Part shown: positions 10,271-23,072 of the stretch, one piece after another
How positions within the stretch are numbered: the first letter of the stretch is position 1
Layout: the number at the start of each line of letters is the position of its first letter
Notes under the pieces: model-generated
Told to the model about the DNA's origin: nothing
Seen by the model: only the letters and a program-made list of their open reading frames with translations
The model's database searches: none
Made by a program: the position numbers and the translations under genes
Assembly: GCA_963920705.1 (NCBI GenBank)
Contig: CAWUCO010000202.1
Location: forward strand, 371,470-435,469
Length of the DNA: 64,000 nt
DNA from: Odiellus spinosus
Taxonomy: Eukaryota > Arthropoda > Arachnida > Opiliones > Phalangiidae
Direction: 5' to 3'

Positions 10271-11713
10271 TGCAATGACTGGGGGATATTCGTCTTTTTC
10301 AATATATCGCATAAAAACGCTCACGGTCATATATTCGGGTCTTGAAATTTCCGCAACTTCGTGTTTAAAGGAATCTCGAGACTCCATTCAAATTGTTTAA
10401 AGAGCGTTTATGCATGCATAACAAGCCCCTGCTATAGAATCATTCCTTCCAGCCTCTTTTACAATGTCAGGGGTCTAGCTATTCCTATGGGCTTGACCAT
10501 CTTGTTTAAAACCGTATTTGGAACTTATAAATTGGCTTTCCTTGAATGGGATTGTTTGGACCAACAAAGAGGGGAATAAAATAGTATCTAGACTATTCCC
10601 AGGGCCTCGTACCGTTGACACTATAGCTAGGTGTACAATTCAAAATACAACTCAATTTAATGGAGAATTTGGTTGTACGTGGTGTTATCACCCAGGAATA
10701 ATGGTTCAAAAAGGAAACAGAAACATTAGGGTGTACCCGTTTAATAATTTTGAAAAAATTAATCCTCGAACAAATAAAACATTTTTGAAAGTTGCAAAGA
10801 AAGCTGTAAACCATCGTGAAATTATCAATGGTGTTAAAGAACCCTCAATTCTCTTTAAACTGAATAAATTTGATTTAGCGGAATACGTTGTTGTAGATTA
10901 CATGCACTGTTTATGTTTAGGAGTTGTAAGAACCACAACAAATTTCTGGCTAGATTCGAAGTCACACAATGAAGTATATTACTTAGGTACTAGCTTGAAA
11001 GTATTGGACAATAGACTCTTAAAAATAAAAGTACCAAAAGAATTTTCGAGAAAGCCAAGGTCATTCGAAACACGTGCCTTTTGGAAAGCGTCAGAATGGA
11101 GGGCATGGGCTCTATTTTACTCTCCCGTAGTTTTAAAGGGGCTTTTACCAAGTCAGTTTTTTAAGAACTGGATGAGATAAATTATGGTTTTTCACGTTTT
11201 ATTGGGGAGATCAGTTCCTGTAAATTTGCTATTTCAAGTGAGAAAGTTATTTCGGAATTTTTCAGTGTGTATGAAAATCTTTGTGTCGTAGAATACATGC
11301 TATTCAACGTACACCAATTACTTCATTTAGTTGGTTGTGCGGCTAATTGGGGCCCTATTTGGTCATTTTCCGCTTTCCCATTTGAGTCAAATAATGGTCG
11401 TCTCTTAAAACTTTTTCATGGCACCCAATACATTCAAACACAGATTTCACAGAGGTTTTTGTTTATGCGGTACCTGCCAACGTTGGTTTTAAAAAATGAG
11501 GTGTTTAGAGAAAACGTATTGCTCAAAATGTTTTTTGATTCACTAACTAATAATTATTATCAATTTCCAACCCAAAAAATCCTAACTCATAATAATAAAA
11601 CCATCGTCTTGGGGAAAATTTCACCTGCTAATTTAAAAAAAGGCGAAAGTTTTTTATTAATAGAGAATGAAATTGATCCTTCAACTGCAATTTTACATAA
11701 AAAATTGCCATAA

Positions 11714-12290
11714 ATGGTGTTACATTTAGTGCAGTTTGTGGAAGTAAAAAAAACGGAAAACTGTTATGTTTGCAGAGGTCGAAAATGAAGATATATTTTT
11801 TAAGATAAGCCAAATACACTCAATATTAGGAGTGAAAGTTTATATATCTGCCCAAAAGCTTTTAATTCTTATTTTAATGAATTCACTGTAAAAGAGTGGT
11901 CTTTCTCAAGTTATTTTTCCATGTGAAGTAACTTTGCAGAAAACTCTTTTTATTATTGATAATAAACGTTAAAGAAATGCATAGTTATACGTAAAGATTC
12001 TAAAGAGTACCTAATTAAAATTAATGTAGTTCTGGATGGAAATTAGTGAAAATTAAGCCATGAATATACTTTCCATACATGACATAATTTTGTAAACAAA
12101 TCAAAAGTTAATTCACTGTTTGTTAAATTTATTGTGCCATATATTAAATTTAAAGTTATGAAAATAAATAATGTTAATTTTAAATAACCGTGGAGATTTT
12201 ATACTCATTTTCACTTTTTTTACATATTATACGGAAAATATTCCAGAAAAATATCCATCGGTCTGTTTTCGGTAAATATTTCGACTTACA
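11714..12290. other. AT-rich spacer, no gene seen
   Basis: Follows the tnp2 stop and may be the 3' part of that transposon. No repeat or domain is recognised. Confidence 0.4.
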
Positions 12291-13310
12291 ACCCTAATAA
12301 TTTCCCTTAAACGGTTTAAATATCCAATAAGATTCTGAAGCCTTTTTAAAAATAATTTTCAAAAAACTCCCTTAAATGTTTTTTTCCCATTAATATTCTG
12401 AAGATGTCTTAAGAAAATATTTCCCAAAACTCCCATATATTGATTTTATCGTAAAGTCCCATTGATTTTCCCAAGACATCTTAAAAGTAAACTTCCCAAA
12501 AACTCCCTTAAATGTTTTTTACATAACATCCCAATAATTTTCCAAAGACGCCTTAAGTATATATTTCCCTAAAGCTCCCGTAAATAATTTCTCCCATAAT
12601 GTCCCATTAATACTACAAAGACGCCTTAAGAATATATTTTCCAAAAGCACCCTTAAATAGTTTCTCCCATAAAGTCCCATTAACATTCCCAAGACGCCCC
12701 TTAAATAGTTTCTCCCATAAAGTCCCATTAACATTCCCAAGACGCCTTAAGAATATATTTCCCAAAAGCTCCCTTAAATAGTTTTTCCCATAATGTCCCA
12801 TTAATACTCCCATGATCCCTTAAGAATATATTTCCCAAAATCTTCCTTAAATAGTTTCTCCCATTATGTCCCATTAATACTCCCAAGACGCCTTAAGAAT
12901 ATACTTCCCAAGAGCTACCTTAAATAATATCTCCCATAATGTCCCATTAATACTCGCAAGATGCCTTAAGAATATATTTCCCAAAATCTCCCATAATGTC
13001 CCATTAATACTCCCAAGACGCCTTAAGAATATATATCCCATAAATTCCCAATAATACTCCGAAAACTTCTTAAGAATAATTTTCCCAAGAACTCCCTCAA
13101 ATGGGTTCTCCCATAACATCCCAATAATCTTCCCAAGAACTTCTTAAGAGAAATATTCCCCTAAAATCCCTAAGGGTTTTTTCTCAAAACTTTCCAAGAT
13201 TATTCCAAAGATTTCTTAAGAATAATTTTCCCAAGCTTAAGACTCCCAAAACCTACCTCAAACTACCAAGTATATTTTTAAGATTTCTTAAGATATTTTT
13301 TGTAAGGGTA
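12290..13310. repeat. Degenerate ~75-bp minisatellite rich in CCTTAAG
   Basis: Repeated blocks of GACGCCTTAAGAATATATTT, CCCAAAAGCTCCC and TCCCATAATGTCCCATTAAT, spaced roughly 70-80 bp in the centre (12600-13060) and more divergent at both edges. Minus-strand frames of repeated NGTLWEKL type are by-products. It directly abuts the satellite array. Confidence 0.85.
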
Positions 13311-16300
13311 AGCTCTATGGTTTCCCTTTAAACCAATTTTTTTCGCTCTTTTTGATGTTGTTTAGAATTTTCACCAGGCTGATTTTGTAGCTTAGAAGTT
13401 TCTCTTTAAAAATTTAGCCATGATTCAATCCTAGCCTTTAACGATAAGTCGCCAGTTCAGTTTTAGCTCCAAATGAATAAATTCTTTTTTTGGCAAGGCG
13501 CACTAGGCTCTAGGGTTTCCCTATGATTTAAAGGGAAACTAACGAGCCTAGCGCGGTCACCAAAAAAAATATTTTATTCATTCTGAACTAAAACGGAGCT
13601 GGCGACTTATCGTTAAAGGCTAGGATTGAATCGTGGCTAAATTCTTAAAGAAAACCGTCGAAGCTACAAAATCAGCCTGGTGCAAATTCTAAGCACCATA
13701 TAGTCTAGTGCGCCTTGTCAAAAAATGAATTTATTCATTTGGAACTAAAACTGAGCTGGCAACTTATCGTTTAAAGCTAGGATTGAATCGTGGCTAAATT
13801 CCTAAAGAGAAACGTCTAAGCTACAAAATTAATCCGGTACAAATTCTAAGCACCAAAAAAAGAGCGAAAAAATTGATTTAAATGGAAACCATAGAGCTTA
13901 GCGCGCCTTGCCAAAAAATGAATTTATTCATTTGGAACTAAAACTGAGCTGGCAATTTATCGTTAAAGGCTAGGATTGAATCGTGGCTAAATTCTTAAAG
14001 AGAACCGTCTAAGTTAAAAAATCAGCCAGGTGCAAATTCTAAGCACCATCAAAAAGAGCGAAATTTTTTTATTTAAATGGAAACCATAGAGCCTAGCGCC
14101 TTGCCAAAAAATTAATTTATTCATTTGGAATTAAAGCTGAGCGGGCGACTTATCGTTTAAAGCTAGGATTGAATCGTGGCTAAATTCCTAAAGAGAAACG
14201 TCTAAGGACCAACAAAAAGAGCGAAAAAATTGATTTAAATTTAAACCACAGAGCTTAGCGCGCCTTACCAAAAATGAATTTATTCATTTGGAACTAAAAC
14301 TGAGCTGGCAATTTATCGATAAAGGCTAGGATTGAATCGTGGCTACATTCTTAAAGAGAACCGTCTAAGTTAAAAAGTCAGCCAGGTGCAAATTCTAAGC
14401 ACCATCAAAAAGAGCGAAATTTTTTTATTTAAATGGAAACCATAGAGCCTAGCGCCTTGCCAAAAAATTTATTTATTCATTTGGAATTAAAGCTGAGCGG
14501 GCGACTTATCGTTAAAGGCTAGGATTGAATCGTGGCTAAATTCTTAAAGAGAACCGTCTAAGTTAAAAAATCAGCCTGGTGCAAATTCTAAGCACCATCA
14601 AAAAGAGAGAAATTTTTTAATTTAAAGGGAAACCATAGAGCCTAGCGCCTTGCCAAAAAATTAATTTATTCATTTGGAATTAAAGCTGAGCGGGCGACTT
14701 ATCGTTAAAGGCTAGGATTGAATCGTGGCTAAATTCCTAAAGAGAACCGTCTAAGTTAAAAAGTCAGCCAGGTGCAAATTCTAAGCACCATCAAAAAGAG
14801 CGAAATTTTTTTATTTAAATGGAAACCATAGAGCCTAGCGCCTTGCCAAAAAATTTATTTATTCATTTGGAATTAAAGCTGAGCGGGCGACTTATCGTTA
14901 AAGGCTAGGATTGAATCGTGGCTAAATTCTTAAAGAGAACCGTCTAAGTTAAAAAATCAGCCTGGTGCAAATTCTAAGCACCATCAAAAAGAGCGAAATT
15001 TTTTTATTTAAATGGAAACCATAGAGCTTAGCGCGCCTTGCCAAAAAATGAATTTAGTCATTTGGAACTAAAACTGAGCTGGCAATTTATCGTTAAAGGA
15101 TAGGATTGAATCGTGGCTAAATTCTTAAAGAGAACCGTCTAAGTTAAAAAATCAGCCTGGTACAAATTCTAAGCACCATCAAAAAGAGCGAAAAAAATTG
15201 ATTTAAATGGAAACCATAGAGCCTAGCGCGCCTTGCCAAAAAAATAATTTATTCATTTGGAACTAAAACTGAGCTGGCGACTTATCGTTAAATGATAGGA
15301 TTGAATCGTGGCTAAATTCTTAAAGAGAAACGTTTAAGCTACAAAATCAATCTGGTGCAAATTCTAAACACCATCAAAAAGAGCGAAAAAAATTGATTTT
15401 AAGGGAAACCATAGAGCTTAAATAAACATTTTTCGCTCTTTTTGATGGTGCTTAGAATTTGCACCAGGCTGATTTTTTAACTTAGACGGTTCTCTTTAAG
15501 AACTTAGCCACGACTCAATCCTATCCTTTAACGATAAGTCGCCAGCTCAGTTTTAATTCCAATTGAATAAATTCATTTTTTGGCAAGGCATGCTAAGCTC
15601 TATGCTTTCCCTTTAAATCAATTTTTTTCGCTCTTTTTGATGGTGCTTAGATTTGCACCAGGCATATTTTGTAGATTAGACGTTTCTCTTTAAGAATTTA
15701 GCCACGATTCAACCCTAGCCTTTAACGATAAGTCGCCTGCGCAGTTTTAGTTATAAATGAATAAATTCATTTTTAGCAAGGCGCGCTAGGCTCTATGGTT
15801 TCCCTTTCAATCTATTTTTCGCTCTTTTTGATAGTGCTTAGAATTTGCACCAGGCTGATTTTGTAGCTTAGACGTTTCTCTTTAAGAATTTAGCCACGAT
15901 TCAACCCTAGCCTTTAACGATAAGTCGCCAGCTCAGTTTTAGTTCCAAATGAATAAATTCATTTTTTGGCAAGGCGCAATAGGCTCTGTGGTTTCCCTTT
16001 AAATATTTTTTTTTCCTCTTTTTGATGGGGCTTAGAATTTGCACCAGATTGATTTTGTAGCTTAGATGTTTCTCTTTAAGAATTTAGATACTATTCAACC
16101 CTAGCCTTTAACGATAAGTCGCAAGCACAATTTTAGTTCCAAATGAAAAATTTCATTTTTTGGCAAGGCGCAATAGGCTCTATGGCTTCCCTTTAAATAA
16201 ATTTTTTCGCACTTTTTGATGGTGCGTAGAATTTGCACCACGCTGATTTTGTAGCTTAGACGTTTCTCTTTAAGAATTTAGCCACGATTCAACCCTAGCC

Positions 16301-18180
16301 TTTAACAAAAAGTCGCCAGCTCAGTTTTAGTTCTAATTGAATAAATTCATTTTTTGCAAGGCGCAATAGGCTCTGTGGTTTCCCTTTAAATATTTTTTTT
16401 TCGCTCTTTTTGATGGTGCTTAGAATTTGAACCAGATTGATTTTGTAGCTTAGACGTTTCTCTTTAAGAATTTAGCCACGATTCAACCCTAGCCTTTAAC
16501 GATAAGTCGCAAGCTCAGTTTTAGTTCCAAATGAATAAATTCAATTTTGGCAAGGCGCAATAGGCTCTTTGGTTTTCCTTTCAATCAATTTTTTTCGCTC
16601 TTTTCGATGGTGATTAGAATTTCCACCACCTTGATTTTGAAGCTTAGACGTTTCTCTTTAAGAATTTTCCCACGATTGTACCCTAGCCTTTAACGATAAT
16701 TTGCCAGCTCAGTTTTAATTCCAAATGAATAATTTTTTGGAGGGCGCGCTAAGCTCTTTAGTAAATAAATTTAAATTAATTTTTTCGCTCTTTTTTATGG
16801 TCCTTAGAATTTGCACCAGGCTGATTTTGTAGCTTAGACGGTTCTCTTTAAGAATTTAGCAACGATTCAATCCTAGCCTTGAACGATATGTCGCCAGCTC
16901 AGTTTTAGTTCCAAATGAATAAATTAATTTTTGCAAGGCGCTCTAGGCTCTATGGTTTCCTATTCAATCATTTTTTTTTCGCTCTTTTTAATGGTGCATA
17001 GAATTTGCACTACGCTGATTTTTAAGCTGAAAGTGTTCTCTTTAAGAATTATGCACGATTCAACCCTAGCCTTAAACGATAAATCGCCAGCTCAGTTTTA
17101 TTTGAAAATGAATAAATTCATTTTTTGGCTCTTTATTACCGTTTAAATTAATTTTTTTCGCTCTTTTATGGTGCTTAGAATTTGCACCAGATTGATTTTG
17201 TAGCTTAGACTTTTCTCTTTAAGAATTTAGCCACGATTCAACCCTAGCCTTTAACGATAAGCCGCCAGCACAGTTTTAGTTCCAAATGAATAAATTAATT
17301 TTTTGGCAGGGCGACCTAGGCTATATGGTTCCCCTTTCAATTAATTTTTTCGGTCTTTTTGATGGTGCTTAGAATTTGCACCAGATTCATTTTGTAGCTT
17401 AGACATTTCTCTTTAAGAATTTAGCTACGATCCAATCCTTTCCTTTAACGATAAGTCGCTAGCTCAGTTTTAGTTCCAAATGAATAAATTCTTTTTTGGC
17501 AAGGCACACTAGGCTATATGGTTTCCCTTTAAATTAATTTTTTTCGCTATTTTTGATGGTTCTTAGAATTTGCACCAGATTGATTTTGTAGCTTAGACAT
17601 TTCTCTTTAAAAATTTAGCCACGATTATATCCTAGCCTTTAACGATAAGTCGCCAGCTCAGGTTTATTTCCAATTGAATAAATTCATTTTTTGGCAAGGC
17701 ATGCTAAGCTCTATGCTTTCCCTTTAAATCAATTTTTTTCGCTCTTTTTGATGGTGCTTAGATTTGCACCAGGCATATTTTGTAGATTAGACGTTTCTCT
17801 TTAAGAATTTAGCCATGATTCAACCCTAGCCTTTAACGATAAGTCGCAAGCTCAGTTTTAGTTCCTAATGAATAAATTCATTTTTTGCAAGGCGCAATAG
17901 GCTCTATGGTTTCCCTTTAAATAATTTTTTTTTTCGCTCTTTTGATGGTGCTTAGAATTTGCACCACATTGATTTTGTAGCTTAGACATTTCTCTTTAAA
18001 TATTTAGCCACGATTCAATGCTAGCCTTTAACGATAAGTCGCCAGGTCAGTTTTAGTTCCAAATGAATAAATTAATTTTTTGGCAAGGCGCGCTAGGCTC
18101 TTTAGTTACCCTTTAAATAAATTTTTCGCTCTTTCTGATGGTTCATACAATTTGCCCCACGCTGGTTTTGAAGAATTGTA
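13310..18180. repeat. ~190-bp satellite array with two orientation switches
   Basis: About 25 units. Conserved words are TTAGAATTTGCACCAGGCTG, CTTTAACGATAAGTCGCCAG, AAATGAATAAATTCATTTTT and CTCTATGGTTTCCCTTTAAA. Spacing between equivalent points is 189-194 bp. The first unit (to about 13527) is forward, units from about 13528 to 15420 are reverse-complemented, and units from about 15425 to 18180 are forward again. The middle reverse block has the most similar neighbours. No protein-coding content is credible here. Confidence 0.95.
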
Positions 18181-18434
18181 GCTATCGTTCGTTCGCATTG
18201 TTGGAACTTTTTACACTCCTGATAAGAAAGAATTTGAGAAATTGCGTTTATTGGTAATTATCACGTCTTCTATGATATTAATTATAATTATATTTGGGAA
18301 TCTAGCTTGCTATATATAAATCCAGCAGACTTCAATTAAAATGGGGTTTTTAATATATTATAACAGAGCTATAAACTTATTTGCCTATCTTAACATAACT
18401 ATTTTATAAATTCACATTTTATTTTAGCTTTAAA

Positions 18435-19044
18435 ATGGATAGTAGGAAAACTTTGCCGTATATACCACCCATCGATTTGCCATTAGCATTTTCGAATTCG
18501 AAGTCAATGGCTGTCGTTCACGGAGTAACTCCCAATCTGGAATCATTATCCGGAACAAATCTATCGTCTAGCGCAGCTCCAATTTCAATCAGTGAAAATC
18601 AGGATTTTAGCGGCGGCTGTGGAAATGTAATGGATGACGACAATGGTAATGAAACCTGGGGCGTCAGGGACTATATTATTACGGACAGCAGAAAAAATAA
18701 TAGTAATCCAAAAGCTGACGATCTAGATGAAGTTTTAAGTATTAATATAGGTAGTTTTCCTCCATCATCCCAGTGCACGGTAGGGACAAAATTTATTTAA
18801 TACTTTCTTAAATTAATTTTAGATAGCTAATAATAGCGTATTACAATCTTTTCAGAGCAATACAGGAATATTGGAAATCAAGAAAAGCGAAGGGAATTTT
18901 GTTCCAGTAATGAACGAGTCACTAAAATCATCTCGTTTAATGTCAAACCTCGCCTATCGCAAAGAAACGTCACTGTTTAAAGAAGAAGAAAACCTCTCCG
19001 AAATACTAATGCACGTTGAAAATGCCAAAGACAACTATGATAAG
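18435..19044 (+). CDS. Two-exon gene of unknown function (partial)
   Basis: Exon 1 runs from an ATG at 18435 to 18779 (115 codons), followed by a GTAGGG donor. Exon 2 runs from 18856, after a TTTTCAG acceptor, to 19044 (63 codons), followed by GTAAAA. Both exons end in phase 0, and no stop occurs in the spliced frame. The protein starts MDSRKTLPYIPPIDLPLAF, is rich in Ser, Asn and acidic residues, and has no domain I recognise. Exon 2 is charged (KEEENLSEILMHVENAKDNY) and may be helical. A stretch ending TTTTATTTTAG just before the ATG could be a further acceptor. Downstream exons are not found, because repeats begin at about 19190. Confidence 0.55.
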
Positions 19045-19196
19045 GTAAAAAAAGAACCTTTCGATGGGTCAGACATCCATCAAAGGGGTGTTCATCGAAA
19101 GGGGGTGTTTCAAAATTGCTTGTATCTTAACTCCATGCTTTTCGCTCAATTTTATTTTTATTTTGTCCAAGGAGAGTTTTAACGACTATAATTTTT

Positions 19197-21000
19197 CAAT
19201 CCGCCTCAGCTTTAAATCTTATGTCGTTTCTAACTTGGACGCCCGTGTAAACGTACCTTTATTTAGGTTCTTCAATCCACCCCAAGTTTGCAGCAAGCCT
19301 TAGCCTATACAGCCCGTTATACCTTTGCTTTTTGGACTAAATGATATATGGAAAACAGCTTAGCGTGTGCTGCCAACTCAAACTGATATTAAACGGTCAC
19401 ATTTCTATAAATTTTTGGACATTGTGTAATGCTCTTACAGAGACATAATAGATTAAATAAACCACATTTCTAAGTAATGCGATTTAAATTCTATCGCCTC
19501 AGTTTATTCGAGTACTCTACCCAAAAGATCGTGAGAACGGGCCTCTTAACACCGAAATATAGGCGAGAAACGATTGCCCACACAATCGAAGTTGACACCA
19601 CCGCGCAAGTGAGAGGGTTCACCACAATTCTAAACGCTAACGTAAACCACCCATTGGAGTAGTGCATCTATGAGTACCGAATCTGTAAATCTCGTTTATA
19701 TAGGCCGAGAAGAGATTTATTAAAGTTAAAAAACCAAATGATAAGAAAATCGTGCCTACTTTTTAATTACTGTGAATTTAATGGGATACTCATGATATAA
19801 TAAAATTAAACAGCTGAAGAGGGCTACCCGAGTAGAAGAACCCATTGAATGTAATTTTCAGTTATCGATAAAAAATACCATTAAAAATAGCATATCTATT
19901 GTTTAAAAAATAAATTTTTGTTCATCAGTTTAGAACCACTTAAAAAGGTTCGGCTAGGTTTATGTTTTAACCTTTTCGTAACGCATTCAGCCACCTTTCT
20001 CTCTATTACTTCATATACCTTATCAATCTTTCAGTACTGAAATTTTTGTTTAAATAAGAGAAGCACTCGTACTCAATAAACTATACTTTCTCTCTATTAA
20101 CTCGAATTCAATGGATATTTCTTATCATTCTACTGTTTAAGAAATAAATTGTTTGTTTACCATTTTGAAGCAATTAATAAAGCTCGGCTAAGCTTATGAT
20201 TTCACCCTTTTGTAACCAATTCAGGCACCTTACTTTCTATTACTTCATGTACTTTATCAATATTTCATTATTTACCCGAGTAGAAGAACCCATTGAATGT
20301 AATTTTCAGTTATCGATAAAAAAATACCATTAAAAATAGCATATCTATTGTTTAAAAAATAAATTTTTGTTCATCAGTTTAGAACCACTTAAAAAGGTTC
20401 GGCTAGGTTTATGTTTTAACCTTTTCGTAACCCATTCAGCCACCTTTCTCTCTATTACTTCATATACCTTATCAATCTTTCAGTACTGAAATTTTTGTTT
20501 AAATAAGAGAAGCACTCGTACTCAATAAACTATACTTTCTCTCTATTAACTCGAAATCAATGGATATTTCTTATCATTCTACTGTTTAAGAAATAAATTG
20601 TTTGTTTACCATTTTGAAGCAATTAATAAAGCTCGGCTAAGCTTATGATTTCACCCTTTTGTAACCAATTCAGGCACCTTACTTTCTATTACTTCATGTA
20701 CTTTATCAATTTTTCATTATTTAAATCTGTGTTTAACTAAAGATACACTCGTACCCGAAAGAAGTCTTTTCAAATTTTGTCAAAGTACCTTTGTCTCTAT
20801 TAATTCGATTTCAGTGGACGGTGGGATCTTGGATACCCGCGTAAACGCACTTTTATTTAGATTCTTCAATCCACCCCAAGTTTGCAGCAAGACTAAGGCT
20901 ATACTGCCCGTTATACCTTTGCTTTTTTGACTAAATGATTTATATGAAAAATAGTTTAGCGCGTGCTGCCAACTCAAGCTGGTATTAAACGGTCACTATT
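19197..21000. repeat. Repeat pair flanking a duplicated block
   Basis: A ~200-bp sequence at 19220-19420 (with TTCAATCCACCCCAAGTTTG, CAGCCCGTTATACCTTTGCT-like words and GCTGCCAACTCAAACTG) recurs in the same orientation at 20830-21000 at roughly 85-90% identity by eye. The pair brackets the tandem duplication at 19825-20724, so the unit may be a composite or tandemly arranged repeat. No gene is supported between them. Confidence 0.7.
19825..20724. repeat. 448-bp tandem duplication
   Basis: TACCCGAGTAGAAGAACCCA begins at 19825 and again at 20273, and the two following blocks are almost identical through TTTTCATTATTTAAATC. Within each copy there is a looser internal repeat (GGTTCGGCTAGGTTTATG versus GCTCGGCTAAGCTTATG). 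Non-coding. Confidence 0.9.
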
Positions 21001-23018
21001 CTTTAAATTTTTGAACAATTTCTTAAATATCTTCTAAACTATCTCAAATTTTAAATAAATTTTTCAGCTTCGTTATTAATTAGATTCAGTTAAACAATAT
21101 TATTATTTTAAATTAAAATATAAATGCATTATACACTTCAATTCACTAAAATATATCGCGGCATAAGGCCAAAATAGGGCATGGAAAAGGGGTATTTAGT
21201 TTTCGCGAACCTTTATTCATCGAGCGAGTAACCGAGAAGAGTTGGGGAAACCCCCCCCCCTTCTCAACGTCTAGACGTTTATCGTAACCCTATACATTCG
21301 GTAACTGCACCACAAAGACCCGTAGAGGTAGGAGATTAGTGGAGTGGAAGGTTGATGTGGACTATATTAGTGAGGGACGCCTCGCTAATATGGCCCGCTG
21401 AGATCAGACACTAGAGGTTGGACCTTGGTGTGGGGATGGTCGGAGGTGATTATAACAGTGGGAGACGTCCCATTGCGTATAATCGCCTTCAACTGTCCAG
21501 CATCGAGGTTGACCGTAAAGTGGATGGTGAAAGGCGAAAATATGCAATTGGAGACGTTCTCCCTAGTAGCACAGACCTGCCGATTTGGTGTTGGGAGAGA
21601 GCCGGTTGTGTTGGTAAACTGCTGGTGCAGGATTTCTGCCTGTTGCCTGCACAAAACCACCACCTGCACAAATTTTGCAACACTAATCCAAGAGATTTCC
21701 TGCACCGAAACTTAATTTTGAATTTTTACAGTAATTTACGTATCTTTTATAACTTTTACTCATATTTTAATTGATAGCCATGTATTGTAAAATATTGATT
21801 ATTCTTTAAATTTAATATATTACAGCCAAAGCCCAGATGAAATATTATACGGGAATATACTATATGGGCATTATGACGTCATGAGTAGACGACCAGGTAA
21901 TGTAGGTATATTTTTTGGATTTTCAGATAATATGCCAACAATACACCAACAGAATTTCGTGAGATATTTTTATAATGGCTGGAAAGTTATTTGAACAAAG
22001 GACGGGGGGTCGGGGAGTAAATAAAAAACTTTCAAGGGCAGATGAACGTGGAAATTATATATAAAATATTTATAAAAAATAAAAATATTAAATAATACTA
22101 AAATTGCGGGATTAAAAATAAACGACAAATTTAATTCCTGTAGAGTCACAAAAATGTTCTTTAACCTTAGACTGTCGGTCAAACCTTTTTCCGCACCGTA
22201 ACACATGTAGCTAGGAGGGGAGAAAGAGTATTATTTGGGGGAAATGTAGACTTGAGTGTATAATGTCCATTAATAATGGCAGGGAATATTTGTAAAATCC
22301 ATGATAACTGGTAGGGTACCACGTGCTCTACTAACCTATTGGGCGGGTTCGTGAATTCAGAGCGCGCTCCACCGCCATTCCCAATGAAGTGGTGGGGGTC
22401 GCGCTTCGCCTCAAACACCTCTATCAGTTTATTTTCGGACGCGATCACGCCGCCAAGTCGTGCGTAACCCACGCGTGTTTTATGTACAAGACGCCTTTAC
22501 GAAAAAGTTAAAAATATTAATTTTAAAGTTTAAACCCTTAAAATGCGTTAGTCTGAAAAGCTTAAATTCACGCAGAAGTTTCAACAAATTCGAAGGTAAA
22601 TGCATTTTTTATATCATACTAAATTTTGAGTTTTCACATTGGCAATTTCTACGTTTTAGGGGCCAAAACTTAGGCTTAACTGACCGGCGTGCAGATACTT
22701 CGGATCCCCCGAGCATTGATTGAACAAATAAGTCTAAACTTAAACAACTAAAGGTACTAAATAATTAATTTTTATTTGTTACTCCTTTTATATTATAATT
22801 ATATATAATTATATAATGGTTACCTAGTTTTACTTTTTTTGTATTTATGTGTATTTTAAAGCACGGGGTATTTTCGTTTCACAATAATACTAGTACTTAG
22901 TGCTATGAGATTTAAGTTTAAAGCTGGGTTTGCAAAGGAGTTTTTATCGGGCAAAAATGAGTGGGTGCAATAAAATTGATTTTCTGTGATTTACACGCTT
23001 CTTCTTGAAAAATCGATT
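21001..23018. other. No recognised gene; two unassigned ORFs
   Basis: Overlapping frames at 21385-21774 on both strands (up to 118 codons) and a minus-strand 97-codon frame at 22179-22472 lie in locally GC-richer DNA. Neither shows a motif I know. They may be degraded transposon or exon sequence. A C10 run lies at 21251-21260. Confidence 0.35.
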
Positions 23019-23072
23019 TTATGAAAATGGACTTTTGCTTAGCTCCCGCTAAGTAAAAGACCATTTTCATAA
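23019..23072. other. Compact 25-bp-arm hairpin
   Basis: Arms 23019-23043 and 23048-23072 are inverted copies with two mismatches, around a TCCC loop. The flanks (GAAAAATCGATT and a T-run) extend weak pairing. It could be a foldback-element remnant or a small-RNA precursor. No internal promoter boxes are seen. Confidence 0.7.

Larger units (their letters stand above)
9164..10504. mobile_element. 1.34-kb insertion in tnp2 copy A
   Basis: It splits tnp2 between codons for NMNFFL and KPYLEL. The word TTTA occurs at both junctions (before 9164 and after 10504) and could be a 4-bp target duplication. The left end has GCTAGACCC and a related inverted GGGTCTAGC lies near 10470. The interior holds GCGTTG-rich DNA, an 83-bp tandem array and a 14-bp array. 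No transposase is visible and the class is unknown. Confidence 0.5.
8602..11713 (+). pseudogene. EnSpm/tnp2 transposase copy A, main part
   Basis: From 8602 the frame reads LLQLIWCHLPKNTTS, then a zinc-ribbon-like C-x2-C block (LSCDICQSNF, 8784 onward), ITWNTDGVPVFKSS, and after a 1.3-kb insertion LSLNGIVWTNKEG, FGCTWCYHPG (10518 onward), DYMHCLCLGVVRTTTN, FWKASEWRAWALFYSP, and NVHQLLHLVGCAANWGP with FESNNGRLLKLFHGTQYI (to 11713). This order matches the animal tnp2-type transposases of the EnSpm/CACTA superfamily and the copy at 32685-34580. Frameshifts occur near 9035 and 11180. The protein is inactive as it stands. Confidence 0.8.

Noticed and set aside
12519..13119. Repetitive minus-strand ORFs with NGTLWEKL-type units
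   Set aside because: Translation of a minisatellite; units drift in length and frame.
21385..21774. Overlapping plus and minus ORFs near 21.4-21.8 kb as genes
   Set aside because: Three overlapping frames of similar length in both directions, no motif and no splice pattern that favours one.
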